Of a stretch of 64,000 nt of DNA, positions 29,302 to 37,321 are shown piece by piece. Each line of letters opens with the position of its first letter. The stretch's first letter is position 1. The stretch comes from Azorhizobium doebereinerae UFLA1-100 (GTDB lineage Bacteria > Pseudomonadota > Alphaproteobacteria > Rhizobiales > Xanthobacteraceae), in NCBI RefSeq assembly GCF_000473085.1, contig NZ_AXBA01000003.1, positions 89,199 through 153,198 on the forward strand. Direction: 5' to 3'. The position numbers and the translations under genes are program-made. The notes beneath the pieces were generated by a model. It did not search any database. It was not told the origin of the DNA and saw only the letters and a program-made list of their open reading frames with translations.

Positions 29302-30402
29302 TCAGACCCTCCGGTTGCGGGCATTGAGGCCGACCGCGCAGAGCACGAACACCATCATCAGCCCCTCGATCACATAGACCAGGGAGGAGGGCACGCCCAC
29401 CTCGCGCTGCATGGCGAGCGCGCCGGCCTCCAGGAAGCCGAGGAACAGGCCGGCGGGCAGCACGGCCAGCGGGTTGAGGCCGGCGATGAGCGCCACCGCC
29501 ACCGCATTGAAGCCGAAGCCGTGCGAGAAGCCCTCGATGAGGCGGTTGTGCACGCCGCTCACCTCGATGCCGCCGGCCAGTCCCGCCAGCGCTCCGGCGA
29601 GCGCCATCACGGCGAAGGTCGCCCGCGCGGTGGAGACGCCCACATAGGCGGCGGCGGGCCGGCTGGCGCCCATGACGCGCAGGCGGAAGCCGAAGGTGGT
29701 GCGCCAGAGCAGCACATGGCCGAGCACCGCCGCCGCCACGGCGAACAGGATGCCGATGTGCAAATCGGTGCCGGGGATCAGCTTGGGCAGCCAACCGGCG
29801 CGCGGGAACAGGGGCGATTGCGGGAAGCCCGCCCCGTCCTCGCCCAGGGGCGCGCGCAGCACCTCGCTCACCAGCAGCACGCCGACGAAATTGAGCAGCA
29901 GCGTGCAGAGCACCTCGTGCACGTTGCGCTTGATGAACACCCAGGCGGCGAGGATGGCCCAGACCGCGCCGCCCGCCGCCCCGGCGAGCATGGCGAGCGC
30001 CAGCATCAGGACGGGCGGCGAGCCGGCAGGCGCCAGCAGGATCACCGCGCTCGCCGCGATGCCGCCCACCGCGATCTGGCCCTCGCCGCCGATATTGATG
30101 ACCTTGGCGCGGAAGCACAGCGCCACGCCGACGCCGGCGAGGATGTAGGGCGTGCTCTTGTTGAGCGCGAAGGCGACCCGGTCCAGCGAGCCGAAGGCGC
30201 CGCGCAGCAGCGCGCCATAGGCGGTCACCGGGCTCTTGCCCGCCAGCAGGATCAGCCCGGCGGTGACCAGCAGCGCCAGCGCGATGGCGCCGGCGGTCAT
30301 CGCCAGCGTCCGCATGCCTCCGCTCGCCGCCAGCGCGCGCAGCCGGGCCAGTGGCGGCGGGAGAGGCGAGGGGCTGGTCATCAGCGGGCCGCGATCCAGC
30401 AT
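29302..30402 (-). CDS. Nucleoside-type ABC transporter permease
   Basis: A 366-residue BPD_transp_2 permease (NupP-like first permease). Its N-terminal cytoplasmic arm is followed by about eight hydrophobic segments. It carries KVINIGGEGQIAVGGIAAS near residue 95 and the RLRVMGASRPAAAYVGVSTA region near 235, typical of the BMP-importer class. ATG 30402 lies one base after the ATPase stop, which supports this start over an in-frame ATG at 30381. Confidence 0.88.
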   Translation of the reverse strand: MLDRGPLMTSPSPLPPPLARLRALAASGGMRTLAMTAGAIALALLVTAGLILLAGKSPVTAYGALLRGAFGSLDRVAFALNKSTPYILAGVGVALCFRAKVINIGGEGQIAVGGIAASAVILLAPAGSPPVLMLALAMLAGAAGGAVWAILAAWVFIKRNVHEVLCTLLLNFVGVLLVSEVLRAPLGEDGAGFPQSPLFPRAGWLPKLIPGTDLHIGILFAVAAAVLGHVLLWRTTFGFRLRVMGASRPAAAYVGVSTARATFAVMALAGALAGLAGGIEVSGVHNRLIEGFSHGFGFNAVAVALIAGLNPLAVLPAGLFLGFLEAGALAMQREVGVPSSLVYVIEGLMMVFVLCAVGLNARNRRV

Positions 30403-30403
30403 G

Positions 30404-31915
30404 TCAGGCGGCCCGCGCGCCGGGATCGATGCCGGCCATCAGCAGGCCGATCTCGGTCACGTCCACCGCCGCGCGGGGCTTGGGCTCGGACAGGCGGCCG
30501 CCGTGCATCACCGCGATCCGGTCGCCCAGCATCAGCACCTCGTCGAGCGCGGCGGAGAGATAGAGCACCGCGCCGCCCGCCGCGCGCAGGGCGAGGATCT
30601 GCTCGATGACGAAGCGCGTGGCGCCGGGGTCGAGCCCCCAGGTCGGCTGGAAGGCGACGAGAACCTTCGGCCCGCGGCCGATCTCGCGGGCCAGCACGAT
30701 TTTCTGCTGGTTGCCGCCGGAGAGGGTGCGGGCCGGGCTCTGCGGCCCGGCCGCGCGGATGTCGAAGCGGCCCATGCGTTCCAGCGCCCGCGCCCGGAAG
30801 CCGGCCTTGCGCAGGACGCCGCCTTGGCTGAAGGGCGGCTGGTCGAACTCGCGCAACGCCAGATTGTCGGCCACCGTCATGGCGGGCACCAACGAGGTGG
30901 TGGCCCGGTCGACGGGAATGTAGGCGAGCCCCGCCGCGAGGCGCTCCTTCACCGCCGCGTGGGTGATGTCGATGCCGCCGAGGTCGATGCCGCCGCCGGT
31001 GGCCGGCAGCAGGCCGGCGAGCACTTCGGCCAGATCCGTCTGGCCGTTGCCGTCCACGCCCGCCACCGCCAGGATCTCGCCGGCGCGCAGGGAGAAGGAG
31101 ACGTCGTCCAGCCGCGCGAGGCCGGCCGCGTCGTGGCGGGACAGAGCGGAGACGCGCAGGACCGTGGCGCCGGGTGTGATGTCGGCGCGCGCCACGGTGG
31201 CGGTCACGTCGCGGCCCACCATCATGTGCGCCAGCGAGGCCTTGGTGGCGCCCCTGGTGGGGCCGCGGCCGGTGACGGCGCCGTCGCGCAGCACCACCAC
31301 CTCGTCGCAGATCTCCAGCACCTCATCGAGCTTGTGGGAGATGAAGATGATGGAATGCCCCTTGGCCTTGAGGCGTCGCATCACGTCCAGCAGGCCTGCC
31401 ACTTCCGGCGGCGAGAGGTTGGACGTGGGCTCGTCGAGGATGAGCAGTTCGGCGCCCGCCAGGATCGCCTTCATGATCTCCACCCGCTGGCGCTGGCCGT
31501 GCGGCAGGTCGGCGACCCGCGCGTCAGGGTCGATGTCGAGGCCGAAGGCGGCGCTGGTGCTGCGGATCTCCCGCGCGATGTCCTTCGGCCGCAGCCACCA
31601 GCCGGCGCGATCCCAGGCGAGCATGATGTTCTCGGTGACGCTCATGGCGTCCACCAGGGTGAAATGCTGGTGGATCATGCCGAGCCCGGCGGCGATGGCG
31701 GCGCGCGGGCCATGGTGGCGCAGCGCGCGGCCCTTGAAGGTGATGGTGCCGGCATCGGCCGCGACGATGCCGAACAGCACCTTCATCAGCGTGCTCTTGC
31801 CCGAGCCGTTCTCGCCCAGCAGGCCGACGATGGCACCGTCGGCCACGGCGAGGTCGATGCCGCGATTGGCCTTGACCGCGCCGTAGCTCTTCTCGATGCC
31901 GCGCATGTCCAGCAT
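30404..31915 (-). CDS. Nucleoside-type ABC transporter ATPase (double cassette)
   Basis: A 503-residue fused double ATPase of the RbsA/NupO class. NBD1 has GENGSGKSTLMKVLFG (about residue 35) and LPHGQRQRVEIMKAILAGA (about 142) with ELLILDEPTSNLSP. NBD2 has the weak site VAGVDGNGQTDLAEVLAGLL (about 285) and LSGGNQQKIVLAREI (about 395), with VAFQPTWGLDPGA in place of a canonical Walker B. One degenerate site is normal for this class. Neighbours define it as the motor of the BMP-type importer. Confidence 0.88.
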   Translation of the reverse strand: MLDMRGIEKSYGAVKANRGIDLAVADGAIVGLLGENGSGKSTLMKVLFGIVAADAGTITFKGRALRHHGPRAAIAAGLGMIHQHFTLVDAMSVTENIMLAWDRAGWWLRPKDIAREIRSTSAAFGLDIDPDARVADLPHGQRQRVEIMKAILAGAELLILDEPTSNLSPPEVAGLLDVMRRLKAKGHSIIFISHKLDEVLEICDEVVVLRDGAVTGRGPTRGATKASLAHMMVGRDVTATVARADITPGATVLRVSALSRHDAAGLARLDDVSFSLRAGEILAVAGVDGNGQTDLAEVLAGLLPATGGGIDLGGIDITHAAVKERLAAGLAYIPVDRATTSLVPAMTVADNLALREFDQPPFSQGGVLRKAGFRARALERMGRFDIRAAGPQSPARTLSGGNQQKIVLAREIGRGPKVLVAFQPTWGLDPGATRFVIEQILALRAAGGAVLYLSAALDEVLMLGDRIAVMHGGRLSEPKPRAAVDVTEIGLLMAGIDPGARAA

Positions 31916-31946
31916 GTGTGCGCCTCGGGTGCCGCCCTCAAGGGAT

Positions 31947-31975
31947 GCCCCATCCCGGACCGGCCGGGAGGGGGC
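31947..31975 (-). terminator. Imperfect stem-loop after BMP binding-protein gene
   Basis: GCCCCATCCCGG and CCGGGAGGGGGC form a 12-bp stem with one internal mismatch, in the 66-bp gap between the BMP binding-protein stop and the ATPase start. It repeats the pattern seen after other binding-protein genes in the window. Confidence 0.45.
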
Positions 31976-31981
31976 GATGGG

Positions 31982-33022
31982 TCAGATGCCGCCGCGGGCA
32001 TCCTCCTTGGTCACGCTGATCTTCAGCTCACCGGAGGCGAACTTCTTCTTCAATCCGTCCAGCTCGTCCACCACGGCCTTCGGCACCACCTTGTTGTAGG
32101 CCTGCCCCTCGCCATAGCTCAGCTCGGCGCCGGTGGAGCCGGGCGTGTTGAAGCCGTAGAGGATGTACTTGCCGCCCATGTCCGTGGTCTTGCTGGCCTC
32201 GGCGGCGGCGGTGTACATGTCCGCCCACTTCTCCACGATGTTGGTCAGCACGTTGTCGGGCGCGATCTCGGTGTGGCCGTAGGAACGCCCGTTGGCGTAG
32301 ACGTTCTTTTCCTTGGCGGCCTGGATGATGCCGGACTGGGCGGCGTTCAACTTGCCGCTGATGAAGTCCGCGCCGCCGGCGATGAGCGAGAGCGTCGCCT
32401 CCTTGGCTTCGGCCGCGTCCTCCATGCTCTTGATGTAGATGACCTTCACCTCGATGTCCGGCCGCACCGACTTGGCGCCGAGGCGGAAGGCGCCCACCTG
32501 CGCGGTGACGTTGGGAATGCCTTCCAGGCTGTTCACCGAGCCGATCTTGCCGGTCTTGCTCATGCGCGCGGCGAGCACGCCCATGAGATAGCCGAACTGG
32601 GTGTTGTCATAGTCGATGGAGGTGACGTTGGGCGCGGCGCCCTTGGAGCCGGAGCCCACCAGGAACAGGGTCTTGGGGAAGTCCGGCCCCACCCGCTCGG
32701 CGGCGGAGACGAAGCGGCCGGTGTGGCCGATGACCACATTGTTGCCCTGGCGGGCATAGTCGCGCAGCGCGTCCACCATGTCGGCGGCGCCCACATTCTC
32801 GGAATAGGAGATCTGCCAGCCGAGCGACTTCAGCTTCTCGGCGCCGAGATAGCCCTGGGCGTTCCAGCTCTGGTCGTTGATGGAGCCGGGGAACAGGAAG
32901 GCCGCCTTCTGGGCGAGCGCGGCGCCGGTCAGCGTCAGGGTGGCCACCGCGGCGGCGCAGAGGGTCGCGGCGATCCGGGCGCGCGGGGTGCGCGCGCGTT
33001 CCGGCCGGAGGGCGTCGAACAT
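31982..33022 (-). CDS. BMP family ABC transporter solute-binding protein
   Basis: A 346-residue BMP (PnrA/Med-like) periplasmic binding protein. The Sec signal peptide ends at GAALAQKAAF near residue 38; no lipobox Cys is seen, so it is periplasmic rather than a lipoprotein. The mature start AFLFPGSINDQSWNAQGY and the segments TLFLVGSGSKG and NTQFGYLMGVLAARM are typical. Characterised relatives bind nucleosides, purines or riboflavin. Here it heads an operon with a ring-opening amidohydrolase, so a nucleobase-like cyclic imide is a reasonable guess. GGGAG precedes ATG 33022 by 7 bases. Confidence 0.9.
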   Translation of the reverse strand: MFDALRPERARTPRARIAATLCAAAVATLTLTGAALAQKAAFLFPGSINDQSWNAQGYLGAEKLKSLGWQISYSENVGAADMVDALRDYARQGNNVVIGHTGRFVSAAERVGPDFPKTLFLVGSGSKGAAPNVTSIDYDNTQFGYLMGVLAARMSKTGKIGSVNSLEGIPNVTAQVGAFRLGAKSVRPDIEVKVIYIKSMEDAAEAKEATLSLIAGGADFISGKLNAAQSGIIQAAKEKNVYANGRSYGHTEIAPDNVLTNIVEKWADMYTAAAEASKTTDMGGKYILYGFNTPGSTGAELSYGEGQAYNKVVPKAVVDELDGLKKKFASGELKISVTKEDARGGI

Positions 33023-33168
33023 GAGGGTGCTCCCAAATGGCGTGCGCCGCCGCTGCGCCGGGCTGCCCGGCTGTGGTCGCGCACGATGATGACGCGGTCC
33101 GCCTTGCAAGATGCGATGCCAGCCGCCGGTCGCTTCGCCGGTCATTCCATCTGGTGGGATGGGGCGGG

Positions 33169-33184
33169 GGAAATGCCTGGAAAT
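33169..33184. promoter_or_regulatory. Direct repeat in leader of BMP/ring-opening operon
   Basis: GGAAAT occurs twice 10 bp apart (33169-33174 and 33179-33184) in the 194-bp gap between the IclR gene and the BMP operon. The one-helical-turn spacing would let an IclR dimer contact one DNA face. The role is inferred and weak. Confidence 0.3.
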
Positions 33185-33216
33185 CGCATGCCGGCGATCA
33201 TCCGCGCGGGGCGCGC

Positions 33217-33957
33217 TCAGAGCCGGGCGCCGGACCAGGCGCGGGTCAGCTCCTGCGCGGCGGCGGCGACCATGCGTCCGCGCTCGGCGATCTGCCCAAT
33301 TTCCAGGCGCTCAATGGGGGCGGCGAGGGATAAAGCGGCAACGGGCCGGTGATAGGCATCGAACACCGGCGCGGCCACGCAGCGCAGGCCGGGCGTGTTC
33401 TCCTCGTCATCCACCGCGAAGCCGGTGCGGCGGGCTTCTTCCAGCGCGCCCATCACCTCGGTTTCCGAGCGGATGGTCTTGGCGGTCACGGCCACCAGCC
33501 GGCCGGCCGCCAGGCTGTCGCGCACCTCCGGCAGCGGCAGGACGGAGAGCAGGGCTTTGCCGATGCTGGAGCAATGCGCCGGAAGCGGGGTGCCGGTGGG
33601 CACGAAGGCGCGCCGGGCGCGGGCGTCGAAGCGCTGGAGGAAGACGACGTTGCCGTCCTCCAGCATGCCGAGGTTGGCGGTCTCGCCCAGGCTGTCGCCG
33701 AGGCGCTGGAGGATGGGGCGGGCGCAGGCCACCATGTCGCGCGAGCCGGCATAGCCGGCGCCGACGGTGAGCGCCGTGCGGCCCACGAACCAGCGGCCGC
33801 TGGCGCGCTCGAAACGCACGAAGCCGCGGTCCTGCAAGGTGGTCAGCAGGCGATGGGCGGTGGAGGCGGCAAGCTCCGCCTGCTCGGCCAGTTGGGGCAG
33901 CGCGATGCCCTGCGGCGCATCGCTGACCAGCTCCAGCAGCCCCAGCGCCCGGTCCAC
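33217..33957 (-). CDS. IclR family transcriptional regulator
   Basis: A regulator of about 246 residues. The winged HTH reads ALPQLAEQAELAASTAHRLL near residue 19, followed by the IclR effector domain with GTPLPAHCSSIGKALLSVLP near 122 and DDEENTPGLRCVAAPVFD near 185. The start is a problem: only GTG 33957 is available, while in-frame upstream codons read AEGLVRAVDRA, a typical IclR N-terminus, with no ATG before an in-frame stop. A non-standard start or a small loss is possible. It sits directly upstream of the BMP/ring-opening operon and may control it. Confidence 0.82.
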   Translation of the reverse strand: MDRALGLLELVSDAPQGIALPQLAEQAELAASTAHRLLTTLQDRGFVRFERASGRWFVGRTALTVGAGYAGSRDMVACARPILQRLGDSLGETANLGMLEDGNVVFLQRFDARARRAFVPTGTPLPAHCSSIGKALLSVLPLPEVRDSLAAGRLVAVTAKTIRSETEVMGALEEARRTGFAVDDEENTPGLRCVAAPVFDAYHRPVAALSLAAPIERLEIGQIAERGRMVAAAAQELTRAWSGARL

Positions 33958-34154
33958 GGCGCGGACCAGGCCTTCGGCCTGGCCTCGGCACGGCCGGCGG
34001 GAGGAGGGGAACGGTCGCTCTGGCTGCGGCCCATGGGTGCGTCGCTGTCCTCTTCTTCGGCCGGCCTTGCGGCTGGCTCACGATGCGCCTTTGCGGCAGG
34101 GGGATGAAGGCCAAAAAACAGGCATGCCCATCCGTGCGCCGTCTCCGTTCGGGT

Positions 34155-34931
34155 CTACTTCCCGCCCCAGTGGACGAACCGCCGCTCCGCCAGGATGAAC
34201 AGGAGGTTGAGCGCATAGCCCAGCGCGCCGGCGGCAAAGATGGCGGCGTACATCTGCGGCATGTCGAAGATCATCTGCGCATTCATGATCCGTTGGCCGA
34301 GGCCGTCGGTGGAGCCGATGAACATCTCCGCCACGATGACGATGACGAGGGCGATGGAGACGCCCGTGCGCATGCCGACGAAGGTCTGCGGCAGGGATTC
34401 CCAGATGGTCACGTCCGCCAGCACGCGCAGCGGCGAGGCGCCCATCACCTTGGCTGCGAGCTGGCGCTGCTTGCGGGCGTTCATCACCCCATAGGCGACG
34501 TTGAACAGGATGGCGAGCGCCGCGCCAAAGGCGGCCACCGCGATCTTGGTGCGCTCGCCGACGCCGAACATGACCAGGAACAGCGGGAACATGGCCGAGG
34601 CCGGCGTCGAGCGGAAGAAATCGATGGTGAACTCGATGGAGCGGTAGATCTTCTCCGACGAGCCCAGCACGATGCCGATCGGCACCGCCAGCACCATGGC
34701 GATGGCGAAGGAGGCGGCGGTGCGGATGATGGTGACGCGAAAATCCACCCACAGATTGCCCGTCGTCAGGCCGCTCCAGAAGGCCGACCAGGCCTCCAGC
34801 GGCGAGGGCAGGAGCACCGGGTCCACCAGGCGGGTGGCGTGGGCGAAGGACCACAGCCCGATCAGCAGGGCGACGCCGATGAGCGGCTGGAGCGCGCGGC
34901 CGAGGCGGCGGCGACCGGAGACAGGGCTCAT
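34155..34931 (-). CDS. ABC transporter permease (SsuC/TauC family)
   Basis: A 258-residue permease with about six transmembrane helices. It has LIGLWSFAHATRLVDPVLLP near residue 20 and the EAA-loop region AAKVMGASPLRVLADVTIWE near 150, typical of nitrate/sulfonate/taurine-type importers. Related systems also carry pyrimidine precursors, riboflavin or aromatic acids, so sulfonate is not implied. It overlaps the ATPase stop by 4 bp and is the last gene of the second ring-opening operon. Confidence 0.88.
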   Translation of the reverse strand: MSPVSGRRRLGRALQPLIGVALLIGLWSFAHATRLVDPVLLPSPLEAWSAFWSGLTTGNLWVDFRVTIIRTAASFAIAMVLAVPIGIVLGSSEKIYRSIEFTIDFFRSTPASAMFPLFLVMFGVGERTKIAVAAFGAALAILFNVAYGVMNARKQRQLAAKVMGASPLRVLADVTIWESLPQTFVGMRTGVSIALVIVIVAEMFIGSTDGLGQRIMNAQMIFDMPQMYAAIFAAGALGYALNLLFILAERRFVHWGGK

Positions 34932-35782
34932 TTGCGGACCTCGCGCAGGAAGATCTCCAGGCTTTCGCTCTTCACCCGGATGAAGTCCTCGGTCAGGGTG
35001 GTGTCGGCGGTGCGCGGCCGGGGCGCGTCATAGGCGATGCGCGCGGCGACGCGCGTGGGCTTCTTGGTGAGCAGCAGCACCTCGTCCGCCAGTTCCACCG
35101 CCTCGTCCAGATCGTGGGAGACCAGCAGCGTGGTGACCTTGCGCTCAACTAGCACCTTCTGCAGCCGGTCGCGCAGGAACAGCGTCATCTCATAGTCGAG
35201 CGCCGAGAACGGCTCGTCGAGAAACAGCACCTCCGGCTCCACCACCAGCGCGCGCATGATGGAGACGAGCTGCTGCTGGCCGCCGGAGAGCTGGTAGGGG
35301 TAGCGGGCAAGGTCGATCTTCACGTCGAAGCTCGCCAGCAGCGCATCGACGCGGGCATCCGCCTCGGCCCTGGAGAGCTTCAGGAATTTCAGCGGGTAGC
35401 GGATGTTGTCGATGGCCTTCAGCCAGGGGAACACCGCCTCGCGATAATTCTGGAACACGTAGCCGATGCGGGTCTCGCGCACGTCCTTGCCGTCGAACAG
35501 GATCTCGCCCGCGTCATAAGGCAGGATGCCGGAGATCATGTTGATGAGCGTGCTCTTGCCGCAGCCGTTGGGGCCGAAGACGGAGACGATCTTGCCCTTC
35601 GGGATGTCGAGATCGAAGCCGTCGTAGAGCGTCGAGCCCTCGAACCTCTTGGTGAGGCCGCGCACGGTGATGTGCGTGCCCTTGGGAAACGCTCGGAAGC
35701 GGTCCTTCTCCGCTTCCGCCGTCACGGTGCCGGGCGCGTCCGGGGCGGTCGCGCCGCCCGGCAGAAGCTTCAGTCGTGCCAT
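34928..35782 (-). CDS. ABC transporter ATPase (SsuB/TauB family)
   Basis: A 284-residue ATPase with an extra N-terminal tail of about 40 residues. Walker A is GPNGCGKSTLINMISG (about residue 70), signature LSGGQQQLVSIMRAL (about 165) and Walker B VLFLDEPFSALD, followed by LVSHDLDEAVELAD. It is 34 bp downstream of the binding-protein gene and coupled to the permease gene. It powers the importer of the operon with ring-opening amidohydrolase copy 2. Confidence 0.88.
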   Translation of the reverse strand: MARLKLLPGGATAPDAPGTVTAEAEKDRFRAFPKGTHITVRGLTKRFEGSTLYDGFDLDIPKGKIVSVFGPNGCGKSTLINMISGILPYDAGEILFDGKDVRETRIGYVFQNYREAVFPWLKAIDNIRYPLKFLKLSRAEADARVDALLASFDVKIDLARYPYQLSGGQQQLVSIMRALVVEPEVLFLDEPFSALDYEMTLFLRDRLQKVLVERKVTTLLVSHDLDEAVELADEVLLLTKKPTRVAARIAYDAPRPRTADTTLTEDFIRVKSESLEIFLREVRK

Positions 35783-35816
35783 GTGTCCTCCCGCTTCCGC
35801 GCCGGCCCCCGCGGGG

Positions 35817-36788
35817 TCAGAGCGGGTCCACCATGGCCTTGGCGTCCACCTTGGCGCTGACGACGCCGAGCTCGACGCCGATGTCGAGGAACTTCTGGAA
35901 GTCGGCCATCTGCTCGGGCGTCAGGTCCTTGACCATCACATAGCGGGCGAGCGGCACGGTGGGGGCAAGGTCCGGCGGCACGTTCATGTCCTTGGCCAGC
36001 AGGTCGCGCGCGCTCCTGTCCTCGTTGGCCGCCTTCACCGCCTTGGCCCAGGCGGCGGCATAGCGCTTCGCCACGTCGGGGCGGTCCTTCAGCAGCGTGC
36101 CGGAGAGGGCGCCGCCGGCGGCGAAGGCCAGCGCCTTCGGGTTGCCGAGCAGGTAGGTGGCGATGACGCCCGCCTCCAGCCGCTTGCCGACGCCCTGGGC
36201 GATCATGGTGCTCGCCACCGGCTCCAGCGTATAGCCGCCGTCGAACGTGCCGGCCTTGAGGGCGCCGAGCTGCACGCCCATCTGCTGCTCCTGGATGGTG
36301 AAGTCCTTGCCTTCCTCCAGCCCCGCCGCCTTCAGCACGGCGCGGGCGGCGCCGATATTGGCCGGGCCGGGGGCGGAGAACAGCTTGGCGCCTTTCAGGT
36401 CCTTCAGCGTCTTGGCCGGGCTGCCCTCCTTCACCACGAACTGCTCGGTGATGTATTCGGCATTCTGCCCGCCGAGCGAGATGTAGCGCAGCGTGCCGGG
36501 GCGGCGGGCATTGATGTTCGCGCCTTCCAGCGTCACCAGATTGGTGGCGGCGTCGATGGCGCCCGTCACCATGGACTGCACGATGAGCGGATGGGTGGCG
36601 AGCGGCACCGTCTCCACCTCGATGCCGGCCTCCTTGAAGAAGCCGCGCTGGATGCCGACGAAATAGGGCAGCGCGGAGGAGGAGGGGAACACGCCGACCT
36701 TCACCACGTCGGCCGCCTGGGCGGGAGCCGCCAGCGCGAGCCCGAGCAGGGCGGCGCAGCCGACAGACAGAATGGTCCGGCGCATCAT
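35817..36788 (-). CDS. ABC transporter solute-binding protein (NMT1/SsuA-like)
   Basis: A 323-residue periplasmic binding protein. The signal peptide ends at APAQAADVV near residue 27. The NMT1/THI5-like fold shows in YFVGIQRGFFKEAGIEVETV near residue 41, VTGAIDAATNL near 72, KTLKDLKGAKLFSAPGPA near 128 and ALKAGTFDGGYTLEP near 175. Members bind sulfonates, taurine, pyrimidine precursors and aromatic acids. The ATG at 36788 overlaps the VOC-gene stop by 4 bp, so uptake and enzymes are translated together. Confidence 0.87.
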   Translation of the reverse strand: MMRRTILSVGCAALLGLALAAPAQAADVVKVGVFPSSSALPYFVGIQRGFFKEAGIEVETVPLATHPLIVQSMVTGAIDAATNLVTLEGANINARRPGTLRYISLGGQNAEYITEQFVVKEGSPAKTLKDLKGAKLFSAPGPANIGAARAVLKAAGLEEGKDFTIQEQQMGVQLGALKAGTFDGGYTLEPVASTMIAQGVGKRLEAGVIATYLLGNPKALAFAAGGALSGTLLKDRPDVAKRYAAAWAKAVKAANEDRSARDLLAKDMNVPPDLAPTVPLARYVMVKDLTPEQMADFQKFLDIGVELGVVSAKVDAKAMVDPL

Positions 36789-37321
36789 GAGGCGGCTCCT
36801 TCCAGGGCGGGCGCGGCCAGGGCGGGATAGGTGGCGGGGTCGAAGAAGCTCTGGCCCGCCTTGTAGATGCGGGCATCCGAGACGTCGGGAAGCTCGGCCC
36901 CCTCGATGCTGGATTCGAAGGTCAGCTCCAGTTGCACGCCGGAGGGGTCGTAGACGAACAGCTGCCACATGCTGGTGCCGGGGATGATGAACTCGCGCCA
37001 GTCCAGGCCCGCCGCCCTGAAGCGGGCGATATAGTCGCGATAGCCCGAGCACGACAGCGAGATATGGTCGATGGCGCCGGTGCCGTAGGGCGCGATGCCG
37101 GAGGGGCCGAGCGCCGGCCCGCCGGCATAGATGTGGATGATGCCGAGGCCGCCGGGCTGCGGGCAGCCGAGCCATGCGCCGGGATAGCCGAAGTTGGGGC
37201 GAAAGATCTCCTTCAGCCCGATGATGTCGCGCCAGAAGACGCGGGTGGCGTCCAGGTCGGCGGTCTTGATGGCCACGTGGAACAGGCCGTGGACGCCCGC
37301 GCCGGGCAGGGGGCGGCTCAT
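36785..37321 (-). CDS. VOC (glyoxalase/dioxygenase) superfamily metalloprotein
   Basis: A 178-residue protein with two beta-alpha-beta-beta-beta modules. Putative metal ligands are His in LFHVAIKTADLD (about residue 15), His in AIDHISLSCSG (about 90) and Glu in GVQLELTFES (about 133), the 2-His-1-Glu set of VOC metalloenzymes. Family reactions include extradiol ring cleavage, isomerisation and epoxide or thiol addition. The WLGCPQPGGLGIIHIY segment is typical of dioxygenase-like members. It overlaps both neighbours by 4 bp, so it probably acts in the same pathway as the monooxygenase and amidohydrolase. Confidence 0.82.
   Translation of the reverse strand: MSRPLPGAGVHGLFHVAIKTADLDATRVFWRDIIGLKEIFRPNFGYPGAWLGCPQPGGLGIIHIYAGGPALGPSGIAPYGTGAIDHISLSCSGYRDYIARFRAAGLDWREFIIPGTSMWQLFVYDPSGVQLELTFESSIEGAELPDVSDARIYKAGQSFFDPATYPALAAPALEGAAS

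Noticed and set aside
30236..33352. Very long plus-strand open frame (over 1000 codons) opposite the BMP importer genes
   Set aside because: It is antisense to well-supported transporter genes, is rich in Arg/Gly/His/Gln and has no recognisable domain. Such frames are normal in GC-rich DNA.
34155..36788. Naming the importer as sulfonate- or taurine-specific
   Set aside because: The family covers many ligands. No sulfonate desulfonation gene is present, and the operon partners point to ring oxidation and opening.
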